Assembly (NCBI GenBank): GCA_039621445.1 | Contig: CP154955.1 | Location: forward strand, 59,055,564 to 59,119,563 | Source of the DNA: Euglena gracilis | Lineage: Eukaryota; Euglenida; Euglenophyceae; Euglenales | Direction: 5' to 3' | DNA: 64,000 nt | Shown here: positions 38,630-50,398 of the stretch, piece by piece | Layout of the letters: each line of letters begins with the position of its first letter | Numbering within the stretch: the stretch's first letter is position 1 | The notes under the pieces: generated by a model | What the model saw: the letters and a program-made list of their open reading frames with translations, nothing else | The model's database searches: none | Told to the model about the DNA's origin: nothing | Translations under genes and position numbers: made by a program

Positions 38630-41586
38630 GAGGCTCAAATCTGACTCTCCGGAGCAGGCGTCAGGGGAGTCCAAAGAAGTGTTTCACGTAACTCTTCTTT
38701 TTTAGACATGGAAACTCTGCGGCGAAAGCACGAAGAGCTGGCCAATGGGATGTAACCTAATTTATCATTAATTGTTTTTTTCCCGTCACGCTAATCTTTC
38801 TTTTTTCCATTTGCTGTTGCTCTATGTTTTAATGTTGAACAGCTGTCTTTACATTCATGCACTCAATCAATGGAAGGTATTTTGAAAGGTTCGTAATTGA
38901 TGTGGGTCAGACAGTTAGGAGCAGTTGCAGGACACGTTAAGGAGCAGTGGAGCGGTGACGGTCCAGTCCCTGAATCCCTGAAATTCCATTTCGACGTTTT
39001 TTTGGGCATTCCAGCTCTTCATGCTATTCAAGGGAGTAGCAAATTGGTTGGCACAGAGTTTGTTTTGATTTTTTCAAATTTTTCTGCCATGCATTAAGCC
39101 AAAATTTGTGCCATTTCAGCCATTTTTGTGCTCAAATTTCGCCCATACGGCCTCAAATTTGCTTCAGAACAGCGACACAAAAAGAAGGCAAGTAGACACA
39201 AATGAACGCTGTGTGCCATTTTGGGTCCAAATGGAACCCGTCAACAAAGTTTCAGCAAAATTGGAAACATCCCTCCTGGTCCGTATGTATCAAAGGAGTT
39301 GCCTTTTCCGTCCCACCAGGGGTTTTGAAAAGGCTTTGATATAAGGAGGCGCACAGGGTTTAGGTGGGGTTTCCCCCCAGAATTTTTTTAAGTTTCTTGA
39401 CCGGGGGGGGGGGGTCCTGGCCGAGTGGGTACCCTGCCAGAGGCAAGGTTTTCTTCTACTTTCTGCGCGAAGCGCTAGACCCTAAAATTGACCCCCAAAT
39501 GTGGGTCCCCCGAGCCCCCCTCCCCCCGCCCGGGGTGGGTGGGTGGGTCTGGACCCCCCTCCCCCCGGGTCCTAAAAAAAGTCCGTCCTGGACCGGAGGG
39601 GGGGGGCTGACCCCCCAGGTGGGGGGACGCCCCCACCTGCCAGGGGGGTTGGACCGACCCCGGGGATACCCAGGACCCCCCCACAAATCAAAATTTTCCT
39701 TTTGGCATTTTGCCCAAGCAGTGCCCAAAATGTCAATTTTTTTTGGCCCGGCACTTCATGCTGGGCCAAAAATCGGTCACCCAGACCACGCCACTGTTTA
39801 GGTGGGGGGTGTCCCCCCCCCCCCCACCTCCTGGACTGGAGGGGGGTCTGACCCCCTGCCTGCCCCTATATCGAAGCCTGTTTTAGGCAGTGACCCTGTT
39901 TTGTGCCGCTCTACGGCACTTTTTTGGTTGTTTTTCCTCATTATTGGGGTGGGGTTATGGGTGTTGTTTTGGTCGTTGGGCCCATGGTGGGAGGTTGAAT
40001 GTTTTTTGGGGGGTTGTAATTGCCAGCAAGTATCCCCAAGGTGGACCAATGCCGCCAGCGGGCAGGTGCATAAGTATTCGGACAGTGCCACAGCATGCAG
40101 ACCACCATCGGTTTTTCCTCAACAATCAGCCCCCCACCCAACCCCAGACGCCTCAGATGAATCCGACCAGGAAAGGTTGGCCAGAAGAGATGTCTGTCAG
40201 TGAGTGAAACTCCAGCGCCATGTCGTCGCTTCCTCCGGGCTATTTTCGTCCGCTCCGGGGCAGTGTGGTGATGGGGGGTGCCTGGCCTGCCTCCCAAAAC
40301 CATGTTTTTTTTGGCCACCGGGACCCAGAAAGACTGTTTTCTGAAAATGAGCGTTTATTGACTCCCCCCGCGTCTTGTTTTTGGCCCGAAACCCATGCAT
40401 TTTGTATTACTTCCGGGTAAAAAGTGTCGAAAAAAATCGATTTTTTTTTTGCTCAAAACCAGGTTTTTTTGGCCGTAGACGCTTTCTCCCTCCGCCGTGA
40501 TCTCTCATACGTATTTTGGGCCCGTCTGTCATGCGAGGCATGAGGGTGACGTTGCCACTTGCATGAACCCCGCGGCCACCGGCCCCCCCCCCCCCCGCTT
40601 CCAAGGGTCCCGCCTCCCAACCCCTGACTCGCTCCCGACACGGTGTGCCTGCCCTGCGCCGCTGGGGCGTGCTCTGGGTAGCCGCGGCGTCCCGCACGGT
40701 GCTCCCGTCCCGTCCCCAGCCCAGGCCTCTGCCAGCACCGTCTCCCGGAGCGGGGGACATCAAGCACCTCCAGCGACGAATCCTGACAAATCTCGAAAAA
40801 TCCCAACAAACCTCGGCAAATCTCAACAAATCCTGACAAAATCCCAACAAATCCCGACAAATCCCGAGAACCACCAACACACCCAGTGTCTGGAGGTGCT
40901 TGGAGGCCCCATGCCCCCGTGCCAAATTATGGAATTACCAACTTGAACACCTGAATGACAGTCCGGTGGTCCTTTTCTCGCAGTTGTGTTCTTCAGAAAA
41001 AAATACGAAAAAGAGACGAGTTTTGATGGTAAATTTCTGAGCTCCAAAATATTTTTGGTTGATGATAAGGCGAATAATTTGGACCAGAACAATTTTATAT
41101 AAACCCTTGATATCCCCCTGTATCATTCTCATCAGGGGGGGGGGACTCGTCCTGTTTCTGAAAGTTGTTAGAGAATGTTCACAGGCGGGCAGGTGGTTTT
41201 TAGTAAATCACAGACCTTTTTCGTCTTTCAGCTGATTTGATTTCAGCTCCCTGTTTTGTTTAGAGCCCACCACACTCAAGGAATTCTGTGGCCAATTCCA
41301 TTCGGGGGGGATTGAGATCTGCAGTTTCCCTGAAATTTCCACAATTTCCCACAGTTTTCCTGAAATTTCCGCATTTTTTTCGCTTTTTTTTCTGTGTTTC
41401 TTCCAAAGGCTTCAGATATAAATGAATCAATCAGCCTGCGCAGTCGCACATTCTACTCAGGTGCCCTAACCTATGTCGTCACTTGTAGCAGCGCCGGGGC
41501 TTGCCAGCGGAACCGGGAACTGGGCGGTCCCTATCACACGGCACACCTATTTTGTTGCTATTCTCCCTGCCCCCCCCCCCACGCAG
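38630..41586. other. Intergenic DNA with a family A-like foldback and a minisatellite element
   Basis: About 39378-39590 has the GCGCGAAGCGC core, GACCC blocks and T/A-rich ends typical of family A, but no target duplication was found. GC-rich DNA at 40590-40760 has several open frames (e.g. ALRRWGVLWVAAASRT) and could hold an exon. The 40761-40902 element follows. Confidence 0.5.
40761..40902. mobile_element. Minisatellite-cored element with CAAGCACCTCCAG ends
   Basis: CAAGCACCTCCAG (40761-40773) and its exact inverse CTGGAGGTGCTTG (40890-40902) enclose about nine imperfect copies of the 10-mer AAATCCCGAC. The ends match the hAT element at 53874 (CAAGCACCTATAG) at 11 of 13 positions. The same 10-mer recurs at 58685-58738. 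Confidence 0.7.
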
Positions 41587-41680
41587 CCATCTCGGTCGTC
41601 ACTGCCTCCTCCGGCCAGCTGTGGGAGGCACAGTCTTTCCTTAGCCTGGAGGAGAGTGCATCGCAACTCTGGCAGTACAG
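41587..41680 (+). CDS. Probable exon of an unrecognised gene
   Basis: Acceptor CCCCCCACGCAG, donor GTGCAT. In frame it reads AISVVTASSGQLWEAQSFLS, LEESASQLWQY, enters in phase 1 and leaves in phase 2. The next candidate exon at 43723 fits this phase exactly. Composition is globular-protein-like. Family unknown. Confidence 0.5.
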
Positions 41681-43722
41681 GTGCATGGAAGAGGTTGGGG
41701 TTGGTGTGTAACCAAAATCGTGCGACACACATACATGTGCAGTGGCAATTGCTGGTTTCGGCATCTCGTGAAGTGCTCTCGAAGCTTTGCAATCCACTCA
41801 CACCCTCTTGGGTTGGGGGGCACAGGTCCGTCCGTATTTTTGGCCACCAATCAAAAAGGATTCCATATGGATGAGTCAGTTTTAGGCGCGGGATTTGACA
41901 TCCGCAACTTTTCTTCAATTTCCGCATTTTCTGCCATTTTCGCAATTTTATACAGCCTTTCCATATTTCCGGTTCTCTTCCTCTTTCCTCCCTCAGTCCG
42001 CATAAACTTGAAATGGAAGATGCAATGAGGTCTGGCCATTCCTTGATTGGTTCACAAGGCAGGGGGGGGGGCATTTGTGCTTTTGCTTGTATTTCTCCAA
42101 ACTTGGCAAAAATGCCCAATATTGCCCCGGATTTATAAGAGAGGGTTTAACCCCCCCCCAAAATAAGACCCCCCCAAATAAGACCCCCCCCAAAATAAGA
42201 CCCCCCCCCCCTGGGCCGATCGAGCAAAAATCCAAAAATAAGACCCCCCCCATAAATAAGACCCCCCTAACGGTGCGAAGCGCCGGGGACGGTGAAAATA
42301 TTCCCCCCCAAACATTACCCAAAAACCCAATTTCACACACAAAAATGACGATTTCAAAATTCGATTCAAAATTTTTCGATTTTCGAAGTGCAAACAAACA
42401 TGGTAAATGTCAATGTACACCAATTCACACATGGCGCGAAGCGCCGAAGGAAAAATTTTAGTGCTCTTGGGAACCTGAAAAATGGCGTTTTTTTCGGGCC
42501 CGGGTCGGTCAAGAAAAAATCCAAAAATAAGACCCCCCCCTGGAGGCTTTCAGCAACGGATCCAAAAATAAGACCCAGGTCTTAATATTGGGGGGGTTAT
42601 GAGAGCACCGGCGGAATGGGATTCCCGCGAAGAGTCCAAGTCCCGGAGAATTGCTGTGAAGGAGTTTCTGGCCCGCGAAGGAGTGTTCTTGGGGGAACAA
42701 GAAAGCGCATTTTCATGTACCTCTTCCAGGTGCATACTTTGCTTCGGCCTTCATCCCCCCCCCCCTGTAACCTGCAACACCACCAATCACCAAATCAGAT
42801 TCTGAAATTCCCAGTGGGAGAGTTTGTTGTCCACGGCAGTATTCACAAATACAAGAAGAAATCAAGAGACAAGCAAAATTATCAAAGACTAGGGCCCGGC
42901 CTGGCGAGCTTTCTTGCACATCTGGGTTTTTTTTTATCGTACTGCGACGGCTTGCATTGCATTGCTGCGGTTTTTGTGTACTTTTTTAATATTTTTTTTG
43001 TAAAATAGAACAACATTTATCCTTTGAGTTGTGATTCCCCACCTCTTTTTCCAGAGGATTTTTTTTTGGGTGGGGCTTTGAGTGGATGAATTCCACAGGA
43101 AAGAAAACACACGTGCACAGTTATGCAACAATGATATGTTCACCTGCACAAACACATTCGCACATGCATAATACTAGGGTACAATTTGTTACCTGATGTG
43201 CACTCCCTCCCTCCAACCTCCCAACTTCCCCTTTCTTCCTGCTGTAGCGTGCTTGGGGTGCTCTGACCGCCTTCCGTTCTGCACTCTGCCTTGCGGGATG
43301 AATCACATGGCACACTCTCCACTAATTTTACCTGTAGGTGCCCACATGCATAACATGCATGTCTGTGTGATTTAATGTGTGCGCACGTGCGAGCACTTGT
43401 GTGTTTGTGTTTCCACGCTTGTGTTGTGTGCATGTGTGTGTGTGTGTGTGTACGTGCATGCGTGCGTGTGTATGTGCGTGTGTGCGTGTGTGGATGTGCG
43501 TGTGCTCGCACCTGCTTGTATGTGCGTTCCATGTGCACGCAGGCACACAAACAATCCCCAACCCTTACATACACGCACACCCAGAACACCCACACCCACA
43601 AACACTCAGCCTCACACACACACACACACACACACACAAACATACACACAAACACACACACACCTGCATCATAGCACAACACAGACGTCTTTGCCTGATT
43701 CACCCTCGCCTTTCCCCAACAG
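41681..43722 (+). other. Putative intron
   Basis: Contains AATAAGACCCCCC-type repeats (42145-42600), a poly-C run, and TG/CA tracts: GTGT at 43430-43500 and CACA at 43555-43670 in inverted arrangement. Confidence 0.4.
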
Positions 43723-43897
43723 GATGTTCTATGGCACCTATTGGCCGAGTCTGCCCCTCCCCCCAACCCCACCGACACGGCTGCGTGGGCGAGCCGCTAG
43801 CACCTCCGACGCTGGCACTGCCAAATTTCCTCTCTGCCGTCACTGCACGGCGCACTGCACTCCGTCAGAGGCGACGCCGGCAGCCCCTTGCCAGTGA
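43723..43897 (+). CDS. Probable terminal exon, partner of 41587-41680
   Basis: After TTTCCCCAACAG the phase 2 join gives R-MFYGTYWPSLPLPPTPPT and a Pro/Ala/Thr-rich tail to a TGA at 43895-43897. The join LWQYR-MFYGTYWP is protein-like; the low-complexity tail is less so, and the true exon may end earlier. Another frame (APIGRVCPSPQPHRH...) is also open. Confidence 0.35.
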
Positions 43898-45112
43898 CTC
43901 AGCATGCCTGCGCAGAGCAATCCTTCAGGGACGGGATGCCTTTTTTTTTAACCACCTTCCCCCCCTTTGTTTTTGGCGCGGCTGGTCTATGCCGTGTCAA
44001 CCGCACTTTTCCCGTACCCAGAATTCCATTTTCTTAGCGGTGCAGTGCGCATGACACGGCATGTCCATGACCCCCCCCCCCGTGTCAACCGCACGTCCTT
44101 CACACACTTTGGCGTGTCAAGGACAGGGGGGGGGGAGGTAGGACTGCCCTTAGACCCAAGGGTCGTTGACCAGTCAGCGTCGAACGGGGTCAGAATGAGA
44201 AAGTCGAAAACACATTTTTTGATGTTCTGGGCGGATGGGCGATGGTTCCTGAAGTTGACCTGTTTTTGAAATATGGCTTTCTTTCGGTAATTTTTTCCTG
44301 TAATTTTTCATTGAATGTGCTGGGACGGATTTTTTGTGCTTTTTTTCCGCCCTGCGGTTTCCGCCGCCGGGGCCCACCCTTGTCTTCATTATTGATATTT
44401 ATGACCCTCTCCGCTCCAGCGAGCTGCCCTTTTTCCGTCCCAAATTTTCCGATCTCTGAACGCTGGAATGCCCTGGAATGAAATTTCTATTGCCTGTTGT
44501 GTGGCTACCATGTAAAATTCCGCAAACAGGGACTGGTGTGGATGCTGGAAATTTTCTTCTTCTTCTTCTTCCGGTGTTTACCTGTTTTCATCGATACTTA
44601 TCCGCATTTTCTGGGTGCATTTCAGGTGGTTGTCCCCAGACAGAATTTAAATGTTCAGATTTTTTTTGAATGTTCAAAGTTTCAAAAAATGTTCAAGGAG
44701 TGTTGTGGCTTTGCTTCTGTATCAAACCTTCAGCTTTTTACTTCCATTTTCGAGCAGCCAGGACAAAGATTTTTCTGCCAGACCGACCTTTTCCCTCCCC
44801 CTCCCCCTTGTCCAAGAACCGAGCTTGTCCAACGACCCCCCCCCCCCCGGTTGGAGGCAATCTTTTTGGATGTGTTGCTTCAATGAGTTTGGGGATAACC
44901 CATGCCCAATTTTGACCATCTTAGGCCTTTTTTCGGCCATTTTTTCGAGCTGATTTCAGGACTTTGGTCACTTTTGGACATTTTTAGCCATTTTTTTTGG
45001 CATGAAGGCATGGACCACATTGCATGCCCCGCCCAGGTACCCCCCACAGAGTATCTGCAGGTCGTGACACAAATTGTATTTTGTATTTTTTTTGAATTTT
45101 TTTTGCCCCCAG
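43898..45112. other. Unique sequence without a supported gene
   Basis: T-rich DNA with repeated CCGTGTCAACCGCAC blocks near 43996 and 44081. Nothing else recognised. Confidence 0.5.
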
Positions 45113-45240
45113 GAACCTCTGCTGGAATGGCGGTGCGCGGCGGACTCCGCTGGCGGGTGGGGAGCGTCCCCGGCAGCCCTTTTGTCGTGGCAGGGCTGGC
45201 GATGGCGGCGTGCTGGCTGGCCCGCCCAGCCCCGGACGGC
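45113..45240 (+). CDS. Candidate exon with a signal-like hydrophobic segment
   Basis: After TTTTGCCCCCAG the frame reads GTSAGMAVRGGLRWRVGSVP then GSPFVVAGLAMAACWLARPA. The ATG at 45127 is followed by a basic stretch and about 15 hydrophobic residues, resembling a targeting or transmembrane segment. No GT donor was fixed, and the other two frames are also open, so coding status is uncertain. Confidence 0.35.
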
Positions 45241-45773
45241 GGTGCGCCCACGCGCACACTCCCGGCCGTGCCTGTGGCGTGCATGCGGGCGGTTGTGGTC
45301 CCCCAACAGCCCCGAAGGGAAATGGAAATGGGTTTTGGTGCCACCCCGGGTTTGTTTTTCTTTTAAAATCAGGAGCTGGACCCGCGGGGGCTGGGACTTG
45401 AGTCGAAAAAAAAAAATTAGAACCAATTCAGTGGTGAACAGATGCTTTTTTTTTTTGCAATTTGTGCCCTCAGCCCTCCCGCTCACACAAAGACCATCAT
45501 TTGCAAACATTTTGTTCAAATGTTCCTATTGTGAGTGTCAAGTGTAGCCCCAAAATTTAAAACGGTGATTTTGAAGTAGATTGCACTTCCATCTTGGGGG
45601 GTGCTGTACCATTGGACCCTGCTCTTTCAGTGGACACCGCCTGCACCCCGAGCTGTTCTGTATCACAAAAGGCAAAAAAAATGCAAAATGCACAATCAGA
45701 AATTTCAGCATTATCTCCCGAGCTTCAGAGAATCTTGGTATGGCAACCACATTACATCGTGCAACCAGAGTTC

Positions 45774-45805
<32 letters not shown>

Positions 45806-46731
45806 TTGTGTGTGTGGTTCATCTGCGTGGATTGGCTCGTCATACTTCTGCTTGCTTTTTGTGGTGGGGGATTTGCCCTTGTGTTTGCTGCTTGCTTTGT
45901 GGGGGGGGTTCTTGCAGAGGGCCCGTGGTGCTACTTTCGGGGGGTTCGCATTCAGTTCCAAGTGGCGGATCGCTTGCGAATCCACCGATTCCGCCCCCCC
46001 CCCCTCGCCGCAGGGCAGTTGGCCACAACCAGCTCCCCGACCGTCGCCATCGGGTCCGACCAAACATTCACTTGACCCTTGCGTGACCCCCCCACCCCCT
46101 GGGGGATGGGTGGGTGGGTGGGTTTGGGTCTCTGGACCCCTCCCCCCCCCCCCGGGTGGGGTAGGGGGTGCACCTGGGTCTGTCCAACTGGGCCGGAGAC
46201 CGGATTGGCCGGGAAAATATTGAGGGTTTTGGCCGATTTTGAGTGGTTTTGGGCTGGGTGAGCAGGTGGGTGGACCTGCCGGGGAGAAGTGAATCCATGG
46301 GTCCGACCCTCGCGTTGCTGCGCCATCGCTGGCTTCCCAGCCGCTGGCTGTGACGCCGCCGGCCCAGCCTCCGGTGTGTCCACGCTGCCCCGAGGACCCC
46401 AGAGGGGACGTTTTGGGGTTGGTTTCTGAAAAGGGGCGGGGGTTAATTTTACAACGCAGTGCTGTTTTGTTTTTGGCCTAGTGAAATAATAGCCACATGG
46501 GGCTACTCTTCGAACACTCGGCTGAAATCTCAGGGGGGGAGCTATTATTCGGGGGGTGGGGGGCTATTATTTGGATTGTTGCGTAGGAGAATAGGCCCCC
46601 CGCAGAAATGCCCTGAAAATGCCCATTTCCCCAACATGACTTTTTTTTTAGGACCCTCCTGTCAAGGTGACTGGTTATTTTGTGCAGAAAAAGTTGTTTC
46701 AGAAAAAAATGGCAGATTTTTGTGTCCTGGC

Positions 46732-46964
46732 CAGGCTTCTTTTTAAGTCAGCAGACCCCCCCCCCCCGGGGGGAGGGGGGGTGGGTGGGTGGGTCCGGCG
46801 CCAGAGGCGCTGGGTATACCTTTTCGGTGCGAAGCGCCGAAAATTTTTGAAAATTGCCTTTAACGGGCCCGATTTTGGCCCCCCCCCGGGGGGGGGGTCC
46901 CGCGCCACCCTGGGTGGGTGGGGGGGACCCCCCCTCCCCCCCGGGGGTCTTAAAAAGAAGCCTG
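46732..46964. mobile_element. hAT-like MITE, family A copy 3
   Basis: Ends CAGGCTTCTTTTTAAG and CTTAAAAAGAAGCCTG are exact inverted repeats, flanked by perfect 8-bp duplications GTCCTGGC (46724-46731 and 46965-46972). The internal poly-C/G blocks and GGTGCGAAGCGCCG hairpin match the 5287 copy. CAG-start ends and 8-bp duplications are hAT-superfamily traits. No coding capacity. Confidence 0.92.
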
Positions 46965-49493
46965 GTCCTGGCAGGTTGCAAAAGGTCACCACGTTCAAGG
47001 TCAAAGCACCTGAGGGGAGGGGGCTATTACTTGGATTGTTGTGTAAAATCCTGGGGGGCTATTGTTGGGGGGGGGCTACTATTCAGGGTGGTTTATGTCA
47101 TTTATCTATGAAAATGTTCAAAATAGGCTATGTTTAAGGACCCTGGGGGGGAAAGCCACCAGCTAGGCTCCCTCCCCCGGGAGGGTACCCTCCGTCGGGG
47201 AAAGAAATCCCCTGGCTGCTGGGTTTTAATGTGTCTTTTTGGCTGATATTTGTTCAAAAATGTCAAAAAAGCGGACATTTTTTGAAAAGTTTTTGGGTCA
47301 AGAAAACTGGCGCTGTGCGCCGGTCACATTTCCCACCAGCTAGCACTGCCAGCAGGCCCCTCCCCTGAGGGTTTCCACGATCCAAATTTGGACTACCTGC
47401 AGTCCAGCCCCCTCCCCAGGGGTGCTGCGAACCCTAAGCAGAAGCCTATTTCAAAGCAGTGAAAAAGGGTAGCTTTCAATTGTCCTTGAGGAAAGTGTCC
47501 ATCCTGCTGTTTTCCGAAGCCCCTTGCCGGGGCATGGGTGGGTGGGTGGGTGGGTGTCCACTCCCCTAAAAGAGTGATGACCAAGCACCTGTGAAATGAC
47601 TGGGTGTGAGTGGGCTTGACTCGGCGTGGCCGGCTTTCCCTTCGTAGGTGGGGTTTCGTGACTGGGTGTGACTGAAGGGGTGACTCAGGGTGACTGGGCG
47701 TGACTGGACGTGACTGGTAATTTTGGCCACATCTGGCCAAAGATGGTCACCTTTGGCCACGTTTGGCCTTTTTGTCCCTTTTTGTCACTTCTGGCCATCT
47801 TTGGCCATTTGTGGCCACCAACGGATTTATTTGAGGGGGTATTTTTGGCCACTTTTGGCTGCTGTTGGCCATTTTTTGGCTTTTTCTGGCACTGGGATGA
47901 CAACTGGTTGTGACTGAGCGTGACTGGGTCTGGGATTCAGGATGACCATAGGTGCTTTTTATGTCATAACGTGGCCCCCACATACCCCCTACCAAACCCC
48001 AACCCCCCCACACTACCCCCGCCCCACACATGCATTTATTGGAGACACATGCAACTTTTCACTTACTCGGCTTTCAGTCTCGTCTCGTCCGGGGGGGTCA
48101 GACCCCCCAAGAACCAAAATAGCAAGATCCCTTACCCGTGCAAATTGGGGCATCCAATACCTGATCCCCCCACCCCCCCACCCTGCACCCCCCACACATA
48201 TGCCCCCCACAGTAACTGTGGGGCTGCACTTTGTGCCATAAGGCATCCAACTTTTTTAAAAGTCAAAAACCAAGTCTTGTGTGCAAATGCAAATGCCTGG
48301 ACGAACGTTTCGATGCACAGTTTCAGAATGCCAAGAATGGTTCCCGATACTGTTTCTCCTGCTGACCCTGGGGCCTTTGGGTGTGGAGTGGAGTCCAAAG
48401 AGGTGCAAAACGGTTAGAATATCTAAACACCTTTGTTGGTTTGCGAAGGATGCGTTGCACTTCGGTGTTTGCTCCTTCCATTCCCGCCGGCGTGCATCCA
48501 CCCCAAGTTACCGATGACCCCACCCCCGTAGGCCCCACACCCTCAGCAAACCCAGCCGGACCAGACAGGGATTTCGGACCTCTCAAGGTGAATCCCTGAT
48601 CCGTACTCTCGTCCGTATTGCCCCGTGTCGCTGGGGATGGGTGAGTGGCGCGGGTGGCTCATATTTTTTTTGAACTTGATTCCCAGTTATCTTTTTCTGC
48701 TTTCCAGTTGTGTATTTGAGATTTCTCTGTGGCCCTGCCGTGCATTTTCAAATGGATTTCTGGTTTTTTGCGGGTTGTTGGCAGCCTGATTTTCAATGAA
48801 GGATTGCAACCCCTGGAGGGCGGGTATGAGCAGGCGGGGGGCCGGGCCCCCGGTGGAGGGACGGCCGAAGGCCCATTGGGTCCGACCGACCCAGCCCTGA
48901 AAAATCGCCCCGGGGGGTTGCCTGTTGTGGGCAGGAAGCCAGCCCATGGCACAAGTCACCCCCCCCCCCCGGGGTTGTTGGAAAGAAGCCCGGTTGCTGG
49001 TCCTCGCTGACACGAAGGATAAGGAATGCGCCAGGGCTGGACTGGCACTTTCTTCACACGCACCAAACCACTAGTTGACCCCCTAGGGGAGAACCCCTAA
49101 GATGCAACCTCAGGAAGAACCCGAAACTCAGCAACAGTTTTGTTAAATGTGAAGAGAGGAGGTCACAAGCCCGGGATTCCAGTCAGTTTGGCTTGGCGGC
49201 CTCTCTCGCTTGTTGAAGGAAACCTTCAGTGAAATGGTTGTCAGGACACAGGCCCGTTTTTTTCAGGAGAGAAAACGATGCTGTGCGATTCATGGCCCGG
49301 TACAATCTTTCGAATTCACTCTCTTTTTTCTGACAATTTCAGTGGTTAAACCGCAGCTGCCACCTAATTTTTTCTTTATGGTTCTAAATTTTGCTTGGCC
49401 AAACCTTGGCTGGCCAGTCCTTACCCTAACCCTACGCGTATTCCAATCAAGTGTCCACTTCGACCCCCCCGGACAGTGTCTAAAGGTACACCT

Positions 49494-49770
49494 ACCATAT
49501 ATTATTAATTATATATCCATACATATTTTTTAATTATGTATAATAATAATGGTAATATATTATATATAATATTAATATATTATTACAATAATTAGTGCAA
49601 TATTAACATGTTACCCGAGATTGGTGGTATTAATATTGGTTTACCCTAATAACAATAATAATTATAGACTACATACAGATATATATATATATATATATAT
49701 ACTATGATGTAGTACTATTCCATAATTAATATCTATAATGATTTATAATTCCATACTATTATATATTAAT
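49494..49770. repeat. AT-rich TATTAATATA tract
   Basis: Dense ATTAATATA/TAATAATA motifs followed at 49780 by a CT-rich tract to about 50095. Confidence 0.85.
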
Positions 49771-50258
49771 CTATCGTCCTCCCTCTTCGCCTCTTCTCTT
49801 CTTCTTCTGGCTCTCCTCTCTACTCTCTCTATCTTCTCCCTCTCTTCTTTCTCTTTCTATATTCCTCTTCCTCTCTCCCTCGCTCCTCTCCTCTCCTCCT
49901 CTCTCCTAATTTCTCTATTCCTCTTCCGCCTCCTCTCCTCCCTCTCCTTTCCTCTCACTCTCCTCTCCTCTCCTCTCCTCTCCCTCCTCTCCTCTCTTCT
50001 CTCTCTCTCGCTCTTTATTTCATTGCTTCCTCTCCCTTTTTTTTTTGTCCTGGATCTCTCTTTCTCCTCTTCTCCTCCCCCCTCTCGCCCTTCCTTGCGC
50101 TTTATTATTCAATTCCACTGGACAGAACCCAAAAATTCTTCCATTGTGAATCACCCTCGTCAACATTTGTTCTGTCGATGTTTTGATATGTCACATGGGA
50201 CGTTGTGCCCCACAATACAGCCTGGTTTGCCCAGGCTCACGCCATCAACGCCCTCCAG

Positions 50259-50398
50259 AAGTCGACACGGAACCCCTTGCCTTTCCCCCGGCCAGGACGG
50301 GGATGCCGCCGTTGCTGGCAGTGGCGGCGGCGATGGGGGCGTGCGGGGCGGTGCTGGCGGCGAACCGGCTGTGGCGGCGGAGCCTCCGACAACGCCCA
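50259..50398 (+). CDS. Exon of a small single-span membrane protein gene, unrecognised
   Basis: Acceptor ACGCCCTCCAG, donor GTCTTG, phase 1 in, phase 0 out. Reads VDTEPLAFPPARTGMPPLLA, VAAAMGACGAVLAANRLWR, RSLRQRP. About 20 hydrophobic residues followed by a basic cluster suggest one membrane span, as in small organelle membrane proteins (inference). It joins in phase with 52060 and 53034. An overlapping frame from 50221 (AWFAQAHAINALQKSTRNPL) is also protein-like, so a homopolymer error or a different acceptor is possible. Confidence 0.45.

Larger units (their letters stand above)
45241..50258. other. Gene-poor stretch with repeats
   Basis: GT microsatellite (45778-45815), GGGTGGG/poly-C foldback (46085-46160), the 46732 MITE, GTGACTGG and TTTGGCCAC tandem motifs (47580-47900), AT-rich DNA (49494-49770) and a CT-rich tract (49780-50095). 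Short blocks at 46341-46373 (PLAVTPPAQPP) and 48532-48587 could be microexons but are not called. Confidence 0.5.

Noticed and set aside
40590-40760. GC-rich exon candidate before the minisatellite element
   Set aside because: Three frames and the reverse strand are all open, so coding strand and ed­ges cannot be decided.
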